DNA of 7,084 nucleotides, taken from Chloroflexota bacterium (GTDB lineage: Bacteria > Chloroflexota > Dormibacteria > Dormibacterales > Dormibacteraceae). A program made the position numbers and the translations under genes. The notes below the pieces were generated by a model that worked only from the letters and a program-made list of their open reading frames with translations, was not told the origin of the DNA and did not search any database. The DNA lies in the NCBI GenBank assembly GCA_005880175.1, contig VBJR01000374.1:9103-16186 (forward strand), given 5' to 3'. This document shows, one piece after another, positions 1 to 6,054 of this stretch; positions within the stretch are counted from its first letter, which is position 1, and each line of letters opens with the position of its first letter.

Positions 1-368
1 GGGTCCACGTTGGCGGCCGTGAAGCCGTTCATGCGGCCGCCGTCGATCTCGTCGTGCGTCCCGGTCCACGAGTGGTTCAGGTCGGCGGAGACGCAGTAGT
101 CGGTCGCGTGGAACGCGCGGATCGGGGGCGCGGCCACGTCCACCGGGTTGGGGTTGCTGGCGTGGCGCGGCTCGGCCGCGGTCCGCGGCTGGCCCTCGAA
201 GTGGAGCTGGGCGAAGTACGAGTCGAACGAGCGGTTCTCCTGCATGAGGATCACCACGTGGTCGATCGGGTTGCGGTCCGCGCCGTGGGCGGCGGCGGAG
301 CCGGTCGCTCCGGTCGCGAGGCCGGCGGCGGCGACGACGCCAGCGGCCAGCCGGGCAAGGATTCGCAT
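1..368 (-). CDS. Secreted phosphoesterase / phospholipase C-family protein, N-terminal part
   Basis: Reading the minus strand from ATG at 368 gives 122 codons open to the window edge, so the C-terminal part is missing. Residues 1-27 look like a Sec-type signal peptide: Arg2 and Arg6, an Ala/Gly/Val-rich core, and a plausible cut after the Ala25-Ala27 stretch. The mature part begins with PIDHVVILMQENRSFDSYF (residues 34-52), the hallmark of the phosphoesterase family that includes bacterial phospholipases C and the acid phosphatase AcpA. In that family the Glu-Asn of ENRSFD sits in the metal/catalytic centre. A second family motif follows near the break, with NHSW, then HDEIDGGRMNGF. The start is supported by a strong Shine-Dalgarno at 375-387. 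Members hydrolyse phospholipid head groups or other phosphate esters outside the membrane; the substrate here cannot be told. It lies 102 bp downstream of the larA homologue on the same strand. Confidence 0.9.
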   Translation of the reverse strand, partial: MRILARLAAGVVAAAGLATGATGSAAAHGADRNPIDHVVILMQENRSFDSYFAQLHFEGQPRTAAEPRHASNPNPVDVAAPPIRAFHATDYCVSADLNHSWTGTHDEIDGGRMNGFTAANVD

Positions 369-374
369 GGGCGG

Positions 375-387
375 CACCTCCCTCCTT
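375..387 (-). promoter_or_regulatory. Ribosome-binding site of the phosphoesterase gene
   Basis: On the minus strand this reads AAGGAGGGAGGTG, ending 6 nt before the ATG at 368. It holds two overlapping anti-Shine-Dalgarno matches and is much stronger than anything in front of the other minus-strand genes. It fixes the phosphoesterase start and suggests independent, efficient translation rather than coupling to larA. Confidence 0.8.
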
Positions 388-397
388 CGTGACGTGG

Positions 398-413
398 CCC
401 GGCGCTGGCCGGG
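398..413 (-). other. Hairpin between the larA homologue and the phosphoesterase gene
   Basis: A perfect 6-bp inverted repeat, CCCGGC and GCCGGG with a 4-nt loop, lies between the larA-homologue stop (471) and the phosphoesterase ribosome-binding site. No T-tract follows it on either strand. It could be a weak GC-type terminator of the upstream gene or a structured leader of the downstream one. In DNA this GC-rich a 6-bp stem can also occur by chance. Confidence 0.3.
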
Positions 414-470
414 TGGCCTCCTCAGCGTAAAGAAGGGCGGGTTAGACGTCGGGGAACAGTTGGGGAAGCG

Positions 471-1673
471 TCACGCGGCGACGTAGGGAATCGTCTGTGG
501 GCCCTGGGGCAGCACGGCCAGCCGGGCGCCCGGACCGGCCGCGCCGAGCAGCGCCGCCACGCAGCCGGCGACGTCGTCCGCCGGCTCCAGCCAGGCGGTC
601 CGGAGCTGGTCGGACGTCAGGCCGCCGGCGTGCACCGCCCCTCGCGCCCGCGCCAGCCGCTCCAGGAACGCCGCCGGGCCCTCGGACTCGCGCAGCAGGT
701 CCTTGTACCGGCCGTGCTCCGGCAGCCCGTCCGAGCACTCGCTGGCCATCACGATCGTGCCGCCCGGCCGCACGATCTGGGCGGCGGCGCTCATGCCCTT
801 GACCGTCTGGTAGAGGTTCTGGTCGAGCGGGTAGCCGCTGTTGGTGCTGACGACCACGTCGTAGGGCCTCTCGACCGGCGCCATCGCCGTCTCCATCGCG
901 AACGCGCACCCGGCCGCGTGGCTCCGCGCCGGCTCCCCCGCGAACACGTGCGTGATGCGGTGCTCGGCGTTCAGCGTCACGTCCAGGTTGAAGGCCACGC
1001 CGGCCCGCTCCGCGACGGCCCGGATGCCGTCGTGGACGGGGTTGCCGGCGGTCACGCCCCAGGTGGCCCGGGGGTCGCCGATCCGGGCGGCCGAGTGCAG
1101 CTCCAGCACCGTGTCCAGGTGGGCGAGGCCCGGCACGACCATCTTCGGTCCGCCCGAGAACCCGGCGAAGAAGTGCGGCTCGATGAACCCGGTGGTCAGC
1201 CGCACGTCCTGCTCCAGGTAGGCGCGCTCGACCAGGGCCGGGGCGGCCGAGCCCGGGACCGTCCCGAGCGGCGCGTGCCGGGAGCGGTCGAACGCGTCGT
1301 GCTGGACGATGCGCACCGCGGCCAGCACGTCGGCGCCGAGCATGCGCTGGAGCTCGTCGGGGGTGCAGGCGCGGTGTGTACCGGTCGCGACGAACACGGT
1401 GACGCGGGCCCGGTCCAGCTCCTCCAGCAGCACCGGCAGCACCCGGCTGGCCGGGAAGGGGCGGGTCACGTCGCAGACGCTCACGCCGACCGCGGCGCCC
1501 GGCGGCACCAGCTCCCGCAGCGGCGGGCAACCGAGCGGCTCCCGGAGGGCGCGGCGGATGGCCGCTGCCTCGTCGGCCAGGCCCTCCAGCCGGCGCGGCT
1601 CCAGCACGTCCGCGCCGGGGGGCAGGTCCACCTCGAGGCCGGCGCGACCGTAGGCCAAGCGCACGACCGCCAT
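471..1673 (-). CDS. LarA-family nickel-dependent 2-hydroxyacid racemase/epimerase homologue
   Basis: 400 aa from ATG at 1673, close to the length of Lactiplantibacillus plantarum LarA. LarA enzymes use a covalently bound nickel-pincer nucleotide (NPN) to racemise or epimerise 2-hydroxyacids in the cytoplasm. Visible motifs: CDVTRP (Asp68, Arg71), GTHR (His100), EPHFFAGFSGGPK (His167 and Lys177), His193 exactly 16 residues after the lysine, and YQTVK (Tyr288, Gln289, Lys292). The spacing matches the known LarA set: His108 and His174 (catalytic), Lys184 (cofactor attachment), His200 (nickel ligand), Lys298. The site therefore looks active. Whether the substrate is lactate, malate, a sugar acid or another hydroxyacid is unknown, since the family is functionally diverse. 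No larB, larC or larE cofactor genes are in the window. An in-frame ATG at 1685 would add MLLP, but neither ATG has a Shine-Dalgarno, and a promoter at 1681-1708 overlaps the upstream one. I therefore prefer 1673, which also fits the usual family N-terminus (VVRLAYG). Confidence 0.88.
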   Translation of the reverse strand: MAVVRLAYGRAGLEVDLPPGADVLEPRRLEGLADEAAAIRRALREPLGCPPLRELVPPGAAVGVSVCDVTRPFPASRVLPVLLEELDRARVTVFVATGTHRACTPDELQRMLGADVLAAVRIVQHDAFDRSRHAPLGTVPGSAAPALVERAYLEQDVRLTTGFIEPHFFAGFSGGPKMVVPGLAHLDTVLELHSAARIGDPRATWGVTAGNPVHDGIRAVAERAGVAFNLDVTLNAEHRITHVFAGEPARSHAAGCAFAMETAMAPVERPYDVVVSTNSGYPLDQNLYQTVKGMSAAAQIVRPGGTIVMASECSDGLPEHGRYKDLLRESEGPAAFLERLARARGAVHAGGLTSDQLRTAWLEPADDVAGCVAALLGAAGPGARLAVLPQGPQTIPYVAA

Positions 1674-1680
1674 CGGCAGC

Positions 1681-1708
1681 AGCATACCGGTGGCCGGGCG
1701 GCTGACAA
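1681..1708 (-). promoter_or_regulatory. Candidate promoter of the larA homologue, leaderless geometry
   Basis: On the minus strand a -35 box TTGTCA (1708-1703, 5 of 6 to TTGACA) and a -10 box TATGCT (1686-1681, fits TANNNT) are separated by 16 nt. Seven nucleotides after the -10 box comes the ATG at 1673, so transcription would begin on the start codon itself. This spacing is the usual layout of leaderless genes in Actinobacteria. It explains the lack of a Shine-Dalgarno and argues against the ATG at 1685, which lies inside the -10 box. Found by eye; no transcript data. Confidence 0.55.
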
Positions 1709-1763
1709 CCAGTCACGACAGGGCTGGACGTACCGACCCCCGAACAGGTAAGTATGAGGGGCT

Positions 1764-2900
1764 TTGGCTACCTCGCCGCCCAGGGCGCTGACGCTGAACG
1801 CGGTCCGCGCCGACCACGTGGGCAGCCTCCTCCGCCCCGCTCCGCTGCTCCAGGCCCGCATCGACCACACGGCCGGGCGGCTCGACCTCGCCGGCCTGCG
1901 CGCCGAGGAGGACCGGGCCATCCTGGACGCGCTGCGCCGGCAGCGGGACTGCGGCATCGACGTGTGCTCCGACGGCGAGTTCCGCCGGGCGAGCTTCCTC
2001 ACCGGCGTCAGCGACGTCGTGGACGGGTTCGTGCCCGGCGAGCTGCCGCCGCTGCCCTGGCGCGGCGGCGACGGCAACGGCGAGAGCGCGCCGCCCGTCC
2101 GCGGAGCCGTCGTGGCTGCCCGGCTGCGACCGCGGGAGCCGATCGCGGGCGCGGAGGCGGCGTTCCTGCGCGAGCACTGCCCGACCCCGTTCAAGGTGAC
2201 GCTGCCCAGCCCGCTGCTGTTCGCGATGAACGCCTACGAGCCCGGCCGGAGCGACCGCGCGTACCCGGCGCGGGAGGACCTGCTCTCAGAGGTCTCCGGC
2301 CTGCTGGCCGAGGCGGCCGGGCGGCTCGCCCGGGAGGGCGTGCCGTACGTCCAGCTCGACTCGCCGTCGTACACGCACCTGGTGGACCCGGAGGTGCTGG
2401 CCGCCCGGCGGGCGCTGGGCGTGGACGTCCGCGGCATGCTGGACGAGGCGATCGCCGGAGACAACCGCGTCCTGGACGCCGCGCGCGCCGGCGGCGCGCT
2501 GACGGCGGTCCACCTGTGCCGTGGCAACCTGATGGGCCGCTGGCTGTCCCGGGGCGGGTACGACGCGATCGCCGAGCGCCTGTTCACGGCGCTGCGGTGC
2601 GACCGGCTGCTGCTGGAGTACGACTCGTCGCGGGCGGGGACGTTCGCGCCGCTGCGGTTCGTGCCGGCGGGCAAGGTGGTGGCGCTGGGGCTGATCACGA
2701 CGAAGAGCGGCCAGCTGGAGAGCGCCGACGACGTGCTGCGGCGGATCGACGAGGCGTCGCGGATCGTGCCGCTGGAGCGGCTGGCGGTCAGCCCGCAGTG
2801 CGGCTTCGCGACGTCGGTGGCGGGCAACCCGCTGACCCAGGACGACCAGTGGCGGAAGCTGGAGCTGGTCGCCACGCTGGCCCGCGAGGTGTGGCCGTAG
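1764..2900 (+). CDS. MetE-like cobalamin-independent methyltransferase (YxjG/YxjH type)
   Basis: 378 aa, the length of the single-domain MetE-like proteins such as Bacillus YxjG/YxjH. It corresponds to the catalytic C-terminal barrel of methionine synthase MetE without the N-terminal half. The zinc/thiol-activating site is complete: His250-Leu-Cys252 (VHLCRGN), Glu285 (LLLEYDS) and Cys346 (SPQCGF), matching the His-Cys-Glu-Cys zinc site of MetE. Other family signatures are DHVGSLLRP (residues 18-25), CSDGEFRR (68-75) and VQLDSPSY (196-203). It probably transfers a methyl group to homocysteine or a related thiol in the cytoplasm; the methyl donor is unknown for this subgroup. The start is a TTG at 1764, as no in-frame ATG lies upstream. 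A GAGGGG at 1756-1761 is only 2 nt away, so it is a poor ribosome site and a short-leader or leaderless start is possible. It is divergent from the larA homologue and convergent with the MFS gene. Confidence 0.87.
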   Translation: MATSPPRALTLNAVRADHVGSLLRPAPLLQARIDHTAGRLDLAGLRAEEDRAILDALRRQRDCGIDVCSDGEFRRASFLTGVSDVVDGFVPGELPPLPWRGGDGNGESAPPVRGAVVAARLRPREPIAGAEAAFLREHCPTPFKVTLPSPLLFAMNAYEPGRSDRAYPAREDLLSEVSGLLAEAAGRLAREGVPYVQLDSPSYTHLVDPEVLAARRALGVDVRGMLDEAIAGDNRVLDAARAGGALTAVHLCRGNLMGRWLSRGGYDAIAERLFTALRCDRLLLEYDSSRAGTFAPLRFVPAGKVVALGLITTKSGQLESADDVLRRIDEASRIVPLERLAVSPQCGFATSVAGNPLTQDDQWRKLELVATLAREVWP

Positions 2901-2911
2901 GGGTCGGGATT

Positions 2912-2985
2912 CCGCACATTGGTCCGCACGAGCGCTTCCCGGGGCGCGGGAACCGCACGTCGGTCCGCACGAGCAGTTCCCTGGG
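2912..2985. repeat. Two-copy tandem direct repeat in the convergent intergenic region
   Basis: Copy 1 at 2912-2944 and copy 2 at 2953-2985 match at 28 of 33 positions, with a 41-bp period. The shared core is GGTCCGCACGAGC, and each copy opens with CCGCAC and ends in TTCCC plus Gs. The repeat fills almost the whole gap between the end of the metE-like gene (2900) and the end of the MFS gene (2988). It is outside the chosen coding regions, so it is not a protein repeat. Confidence 0.8.
2936..2952. terminator. Candidate bidirectional terminator hairpin
   Basis: TTCCCG and CGGGAA form a 6-bp stem around a 5-nt loop, spanning the junction of the two direct-repeat copies between convergent genes. 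Because the stem is symmetrical it could serve both strands. There is no U-tract, as is common in high-GC genomes. A competing imperfect stem (GGAACCG with CGGTCC, 2949-2966) could form instead. The call rests on position and symmetry only. Confidence 0.4.
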
Positions 2986-2987
2986 GG

Positions 2988-4253
2988 TCAGCGGACCGAG
3001 CGGATCTGGCTGACCAGCACCGCGCCGGCGGCGTACAGCACCGCGCAGAACAGGAACAGCGCCCGGTAGCCAGCGTTGGGCGCCGTCGCGTTGAGCGCGT
3101 CCAGGCCGATGCCGACCAGGAGCGGCAGCAGCACGCGCGGGAGCGCGTCCGCCACGTGGTAGAGGCCGAGGTCCTTCGCCGGCCGGTCGCGGTCGGGCAG
3201 CGTGTCGATGCCGAGCGCCCAGTCCACCGACGAGTAGCACCCGTAGCCGATCCCGTAGACCGCCCCCAGCACCATCACCAGCGGCAGCGGGAGCGCCGAG
3301 CCCGCGAGGAAGATCAGCAGGACCACCGTCTGGAGGGCGCCGGCCGCGTACACGAACGGCTTGCGGCCGTGCCGGTCGGACAGGAGGCCGCCGATGATCG
3401 CGCACGGCACCGCCACCACCGTCACGATCAGCTCGAACAGCGACGTGATCGTCGCCGGCTGCGAGATCCCGAACAGGTCCCGGAAGGACAGGAACAGGAA
3501 CGGCAGCACCGCGTAGAACGCGGACAGGTTCAGGAACCGCGTCAGGAAGGCCCAGCCGAAATCGCCCTTCCACAGCGGGCTCAGGAACTCGCGCAGGTTG
3601 AACGGAGGCCGCTCGGGCACGGCCCGCTCCCGCTCGCCGGACGCCGCCCAGAGCGTGGGCAGCAGCGACAGGATCGCGACCACGATGATGACCCCGTACG
3701 TCAGCCGGATCTGGCCCGACCGGGAGAGGACCAGCGTGACCAGCAGCGAGGCCACGCTGCCCAGCTGCACGAACAGGCCGAGCAGCCCGCTCGCGGCGCC
3801 CGTCTGGGCGCCTTCCACCAGGTCCGGGATGATGCCCGCGTACGCGCCTCCGCACACGTTGAGGAACGCGACCACCATCACGAACCCGATCAGCAGCGGC
3901 GGGTACGAGTGGGCGTTCCACATCACCACCAGGGCCAGGACCACGCCCAGGACCCCGGCCACCATGATCGGCCGGCGCCGGCCCCACGGCGTGTGGAGGT
4001 GGTCCGAGAGGGCGCCGACGGCAGGCGGCAGGAACATCGCGAAGACGCCCCCGATGCCCGTGGCGATGCCGATGGCCGCGCCCTGGCTGTTCTTCGCGAT
4101 CAACTCGGCCACCTGCAGCTGGAGCAGGATCGTGTAGACGGGCGTGCTGATGAAGTTGTTGCCGAACCAGAACGTGCCGAGCGCCACGTGGCGCAGCCGT
4201 GTCAGGCTGCCGGCCGGCGTGATCGGCGCCGTTCCGAGCGGGGTCGTCTCCAT
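2988..4253 (-). CDS. MFS transporter, SLC45/sucrose-symporter-like
   Basis: 421 aa from ATG at 4253, with about 12 hydrophobic helices, a 12-TM major facilitator in the cytoplasmic membrane. The loop between helices 2 and 3 carries the MFS signature GALSDHLHTPWGRRRP (residues 80-95), and its second-half counterpart is GGLLSDRHGRKP (288-299). The TPWGRRRP form, together with SVDWAL (342-347) and AKDLGLYHVADALPRVLLP (359-377), is reminiscent of the SLC45/plant sucrose-symporter branch. A sugar or glycoside with protons is therefore a reasonable guess, but the substrate is unproven. A charged loop (about 205-218) separates the two halves. An in-frame TTG at 4313 and GTG at 4265 would add Arg-rich residues unlike an MFS N-terminus, so I chose the ATG. 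No clear Shine-Dalgarno precedes any of them; a TANNNT box (TACAGT) sits 10 nt before the ATG. It is convergent with the metE-like gene and divergent from the protease. Confidence 0.85.
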   Translation of the reverse strand: METTPLGTAPITPAGSLTRLRHVALGTFWFGNNFISTPVYTILLQLQVAELIAKNSQGAAIGIATGIGGVFAMFLPPAVGALSDHLHTPWGRRRPIMVAGVLGVVLALVVMWNAHSYPPLLIGFVMVVAFLNVCGGAYAGIIPDLVEGAQTGAASGLLGLFVQLGSVASLLVTLVLSRSGQIRLTYGVIIVVAILSLLPTLWAASGERERAVPERPPFNLREFLSPLWKGDFGWAFLTRFLNLSAFYAVLPFLFLSFRDLFGISQPATITSLFELIVTVVAVPCAIIGGLLSDRHGRKPFVYAAGALQTVVLLIFLAGSALPLPLVMVLGAVYGIGYGCYSSVDWALGIDTLPDRDRPAKDLGLYHVADALPRVLLPLLVGIGLDALNATAPNAGYRALFLFCAVLYAAGAVLVSQIRSVR

Positions 4254-4301
4254 GTGCAGGTGCACTGTAAGCGGTCGGCGGCGGCCGCGGGCGCGCGAGC
4301 A

Positions 4302-4334
4302 GGGTTTTCTCAAACACCGATAAGGCTTCTCTCA
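4302..4334. promoter_or_regulatory. Candidate operator: direct repeat with 22-bp period
   Basis: The 182-bp divergent region 4254-4435 holds no gene that I can support. It is GC-rich except for an AT-richer patch around 4302-4340. In it GGGTTTTCTCA (4302-4312) and GGCTTCTCTCA (4324-4334) match at 9 of 11 positions, exactly 22 bp (about two helical turns) apart. This geometry suits a dimeric regulator bound on one face of the helix and could control the MFS gene, the protease, or both. No convincing -35/-10 pair was found. Confidence 0.3.
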
Positions 4335-4489
4335 CGGTTCCCTCAGCTCCGGCTCGCAGCATGGAGGTCACACGAAGGCAAGCACGCCGGCGCCGGCGAG
4401 TGGCGCGGGATTCCAGCAACAGCGAGGTGCAGACGATGTCGGACACGGATTCGGACGCGGCGAGAGGGGCCGGCCGGGATGGGGCCGGC

Positions 4490-4797
4490 GCGTGGGTGCC
4501 CCCGCAGGGCGAGCCGGGCCAGCCGCCGCCCCAAACCGGCCGCCCACGTACTGGTCGCCGCCGCAGGGCGCGCCGGGTCAGCCCCAGCCCCCCGGCCCCC
4601 GGTCCCCCGCTCCGGGTGACCCAAACCGGCCGCCCACGTACTGGTCGCCGCCGCAGGGCGCTCCCGGCCAGCCACCGCCTCCTGGCTACTGGTCGCCGCC
4701 GCAGGGCGAGCCCGGCCAGCCGCCCCCGCCCGGCTACTGGGGCCCGCAGCAGGGCGCCCCGGGCCAGCCGCCGCCCCCGGGCTACTGGCCGCCCACC
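4490..4797 (+). repeat. Proline-rich 16-residue tandem repeats of the protease N-terminus
   Basis: Units of the type YWSPPQGAPGQPPPPG (48 bp) begin at the Tyr-Trp codons 4639, 4687, 4735 and 4783. A longer, diverged unit begins at 4549 (90 bp to the next), and an initial Trp-containing unit (AWVPPQGEPGQPPP) at about 4490 is in the other frame. Such cytoplasmic proline/tyrosine repeats precede the membrane helix in many actinobacterial proteases and kinase-associated membrane proteins. They are low-complexity and prone to slippage. Confidence 0.85.
4530..4661 (+). repeat. Perfect 42-bp direct repeat (4530-4571 and 4620-4661)
   Basis: The two 42-bp segments are identical, 90 bp apart, and encode PNRPPTYWSPPQG in the same frame. 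Other units of this array differ at many synonymous positions, so exact identity points to a recent duplication, gene conversion or an assembly join. The left edge of copy 1 falls at the point where the protease reading frame breaks. Confidence 0.9.
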
Positions 4798-5978
4798 GCC
4801 CAGGCGGGCGCGCCCACGCCGCGGCCCCGGCGCGCGGGCCGGACCATGATCGCCCTGATCGCGGCCGGCGCGGTGCTGCTGGCCGGCCTCGGCGTCGGCT
4901 GGGGCTACGCCACCCAGCGCGTCATCCACGCGATCACCAGCGCCCAGACGGCGCAGAACCCGATCCGGACGGTGCCGCAGATCGGCGGCTCGTCGAACAA
5001 CGGCTCGTCGGGCTCGTCCAACGGCCAGTCGAGCGGGCTGCCCGCGCAGTCCGGCCAGGCCAGCCAGCCGATCGACGCGCAGGCGGTCACCGGCAAGGTG
5101 TCCCCGGCCATCGTGGACATCAACACGGTGATCGCGTCGGTCAACGGCCGGACGTCGCAGGCCGCCGGCACGGGCATGATCCTGACCTCGACCGGCGAGA
5201 TCCTGACCAACCACCACGTGGTCCAGCAGGCCAACAGCATCAAGGTCACGATCCCGGGCCACTCCGGCTCGTACACCGCGACCGTCGTCGGCGTGGACCC
5301 GACCGCCGACGTCGCGCTCATCAAGGTCTCGGGCCTGCCAGGGCGGCGCGCCCAGCGTGACGCAGGGCTCGATCACGGCCCTCGACCAGACGATCACCGC
5401 CAGCAACGACAACGGCGGCTCCGAGCAGCTGACCGGGCTGATCCAGTCCGACGCGACGATCGCCCCCGGTGACTCCGGCGGCGCGCTGGCCAACTCGGCC
5501 GGCCAGGTGATCGGCATGATCACGGCCGGTCAGGCCACCGGGTTCCGGCAGAGCAGCACGAACGTGGGCTACGCGATCACGGCGAGCGCCGCGGTCGGCG
5601 TCGTCAACGAGATCCGGGCCGGCCACGCCAGCTCGACCATCTTCATCGGCCAGACCGGCCACCTCGGGATCGGGGTCCAGGACCTCACGCCGGTCAGCGC
5701 CTCGCGGATCGGGGTCAACGTGAGCAGCGGCGCGCTGGTGACGGGCGTCGAGTCCGGCTCCCCCGCCGAGCAGATCGGCATGACGGCCAACTCGGTGATC
5801 ACGAACATCGACGGCACCGCGATCAACTCCGCCGCCGACCTCACCCCCGCCATCCAGGGCCACAAGCCCGGCGAGAAGATCAAGGTCACGTGGGTGGACC
5901 AGGGCGGCACGCACACGGCGACCGCCACGCTGGTGACCGGCCCCGTCGCCTGACCCCCGACCACTCCCACTCCCCCCG

Positions 5979-6005
5979 CCGGGGCCGGCACGACGCCGGC
6001 CCCGG
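5979..6005 (+). terminator. Strong GC hairpin after the protease gene
   Basis: CCGGGGCCGGC and GCCGGCCCCGG form a perfect 11-bp stem with a 5-nt loop (ACGAC), 25 nt beyond the protease stop and about 50 nt before the next ATG. There is no U-tract. The length and position make it a likely terminator insulating the downstream MFS gene, so that gene's promoter should lie in 6006-6040, where I see no clear boxes. Confidence 0.7.
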
Positions 6006-6054
6006 TCCCAACACTCCCCCCGCTCGTCCGTCGTCAACCCATGTGGGAGGTGCG

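Larger units (their letters stand above)
4436..5953 (+). pseudogene. Membrane-anchored HtrA-like trypsin/PDZ serine protease, broken by two frame changes
   Basis: ATG at 4436 has a ribosome site (GCGAGGTG, 4422-4429) and begins MSDTDSDAARGAG, entering proline-rich repeats. The reading frame then changes near 4530. The next frame carries more repeats, a transmembrane helix (about 4843-4911), a Ser/Gly/Asn linker, and the first half of a trypsin-like domain, with His in TNHHVV (5215-5217) and Asp in TADVALIKV (5308-5310). Near 5338 the frame returns to the first one, giving GGAPSVTQGSITALDQT, the nucleophile Ser in APGDSGG (5474-5476), and a PDZ domain from about 5665 to the stop at 5951-5953. 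Between SGLP and QGGAPSV, relatives have roughly 20-25 residues (the GDS...VG...AIGN segment) that are absent here. Intact, it would be a type II membrane protein with an extracytoplasmic protease, used in envelope quality control. As written, translation from 4436 ends at 4849 as a nonsense peptide, and the middle frame ends at 5472. It is either a decaying gene or an assembly error. Confidence 0.85.

Noticed and set aside
630..1751. A 373-codon open frame on the plus strand opposite the larA homologue
   Set aside because: Its composition (Arg, Gly, His, Val) is that of a shadow frame, and the minus strand carries a clear LarA with conserved motifs.
2986..3015. Inverted repeat GGTCAGC / GCTGACC at the 3' end of the MFS gene
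   Set aside because: The 7-bp arms are separated by 16 nt and lie almost wholly within the coding sequence. This is weaker than the hairpin at 2936-2952 and may be chance.
4254..4313. N-terminal extension of the MFS transporter from TTG 4313 or GTG 4265
   Set aside because: The added residues are Arg-rich, there is no Shine-Dalgarno, and the ATG at 4253 gives a normal MFS N-terminus.
4320..4344. GGAAC-containing ECF-type promoter for the MFS gene on the minus strand
   Set aside because: The GGAACC has no properly spaced -10 partner: the only GTT lies 21 nt away, where about 16-18 is expected.
4530..4661. The 42-bp repeat as an attachment site or transposon target duplication
   Set aside because: It lies inside a protein-coding proline-rich repeat array, keeps the frame between copies, and has no integrase, transposase or terminal inverted repeats nearby.
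4490..4797. A CRISPR-like regular array
   Set aside because: The periodicity is 48 bp of translated protein repeat without unique spacers, and there are no cas genes.
5330..5365. Programmed ribosomal frameshifting as the cause of the protease frame change
   Set aside because: No slippery run or downstream pseudoknot is evident, and conserved residues are missing at the junction, which recoding could not supply.
2788..5523. A 911-codon open frame on the minus strand
   Set aside because: It runs antisense or out of frame across three well-supported genes and is rich in Arg, Gly, Ala and Pro with no domain. Long stop-free shadow frames are expected at this GC content.
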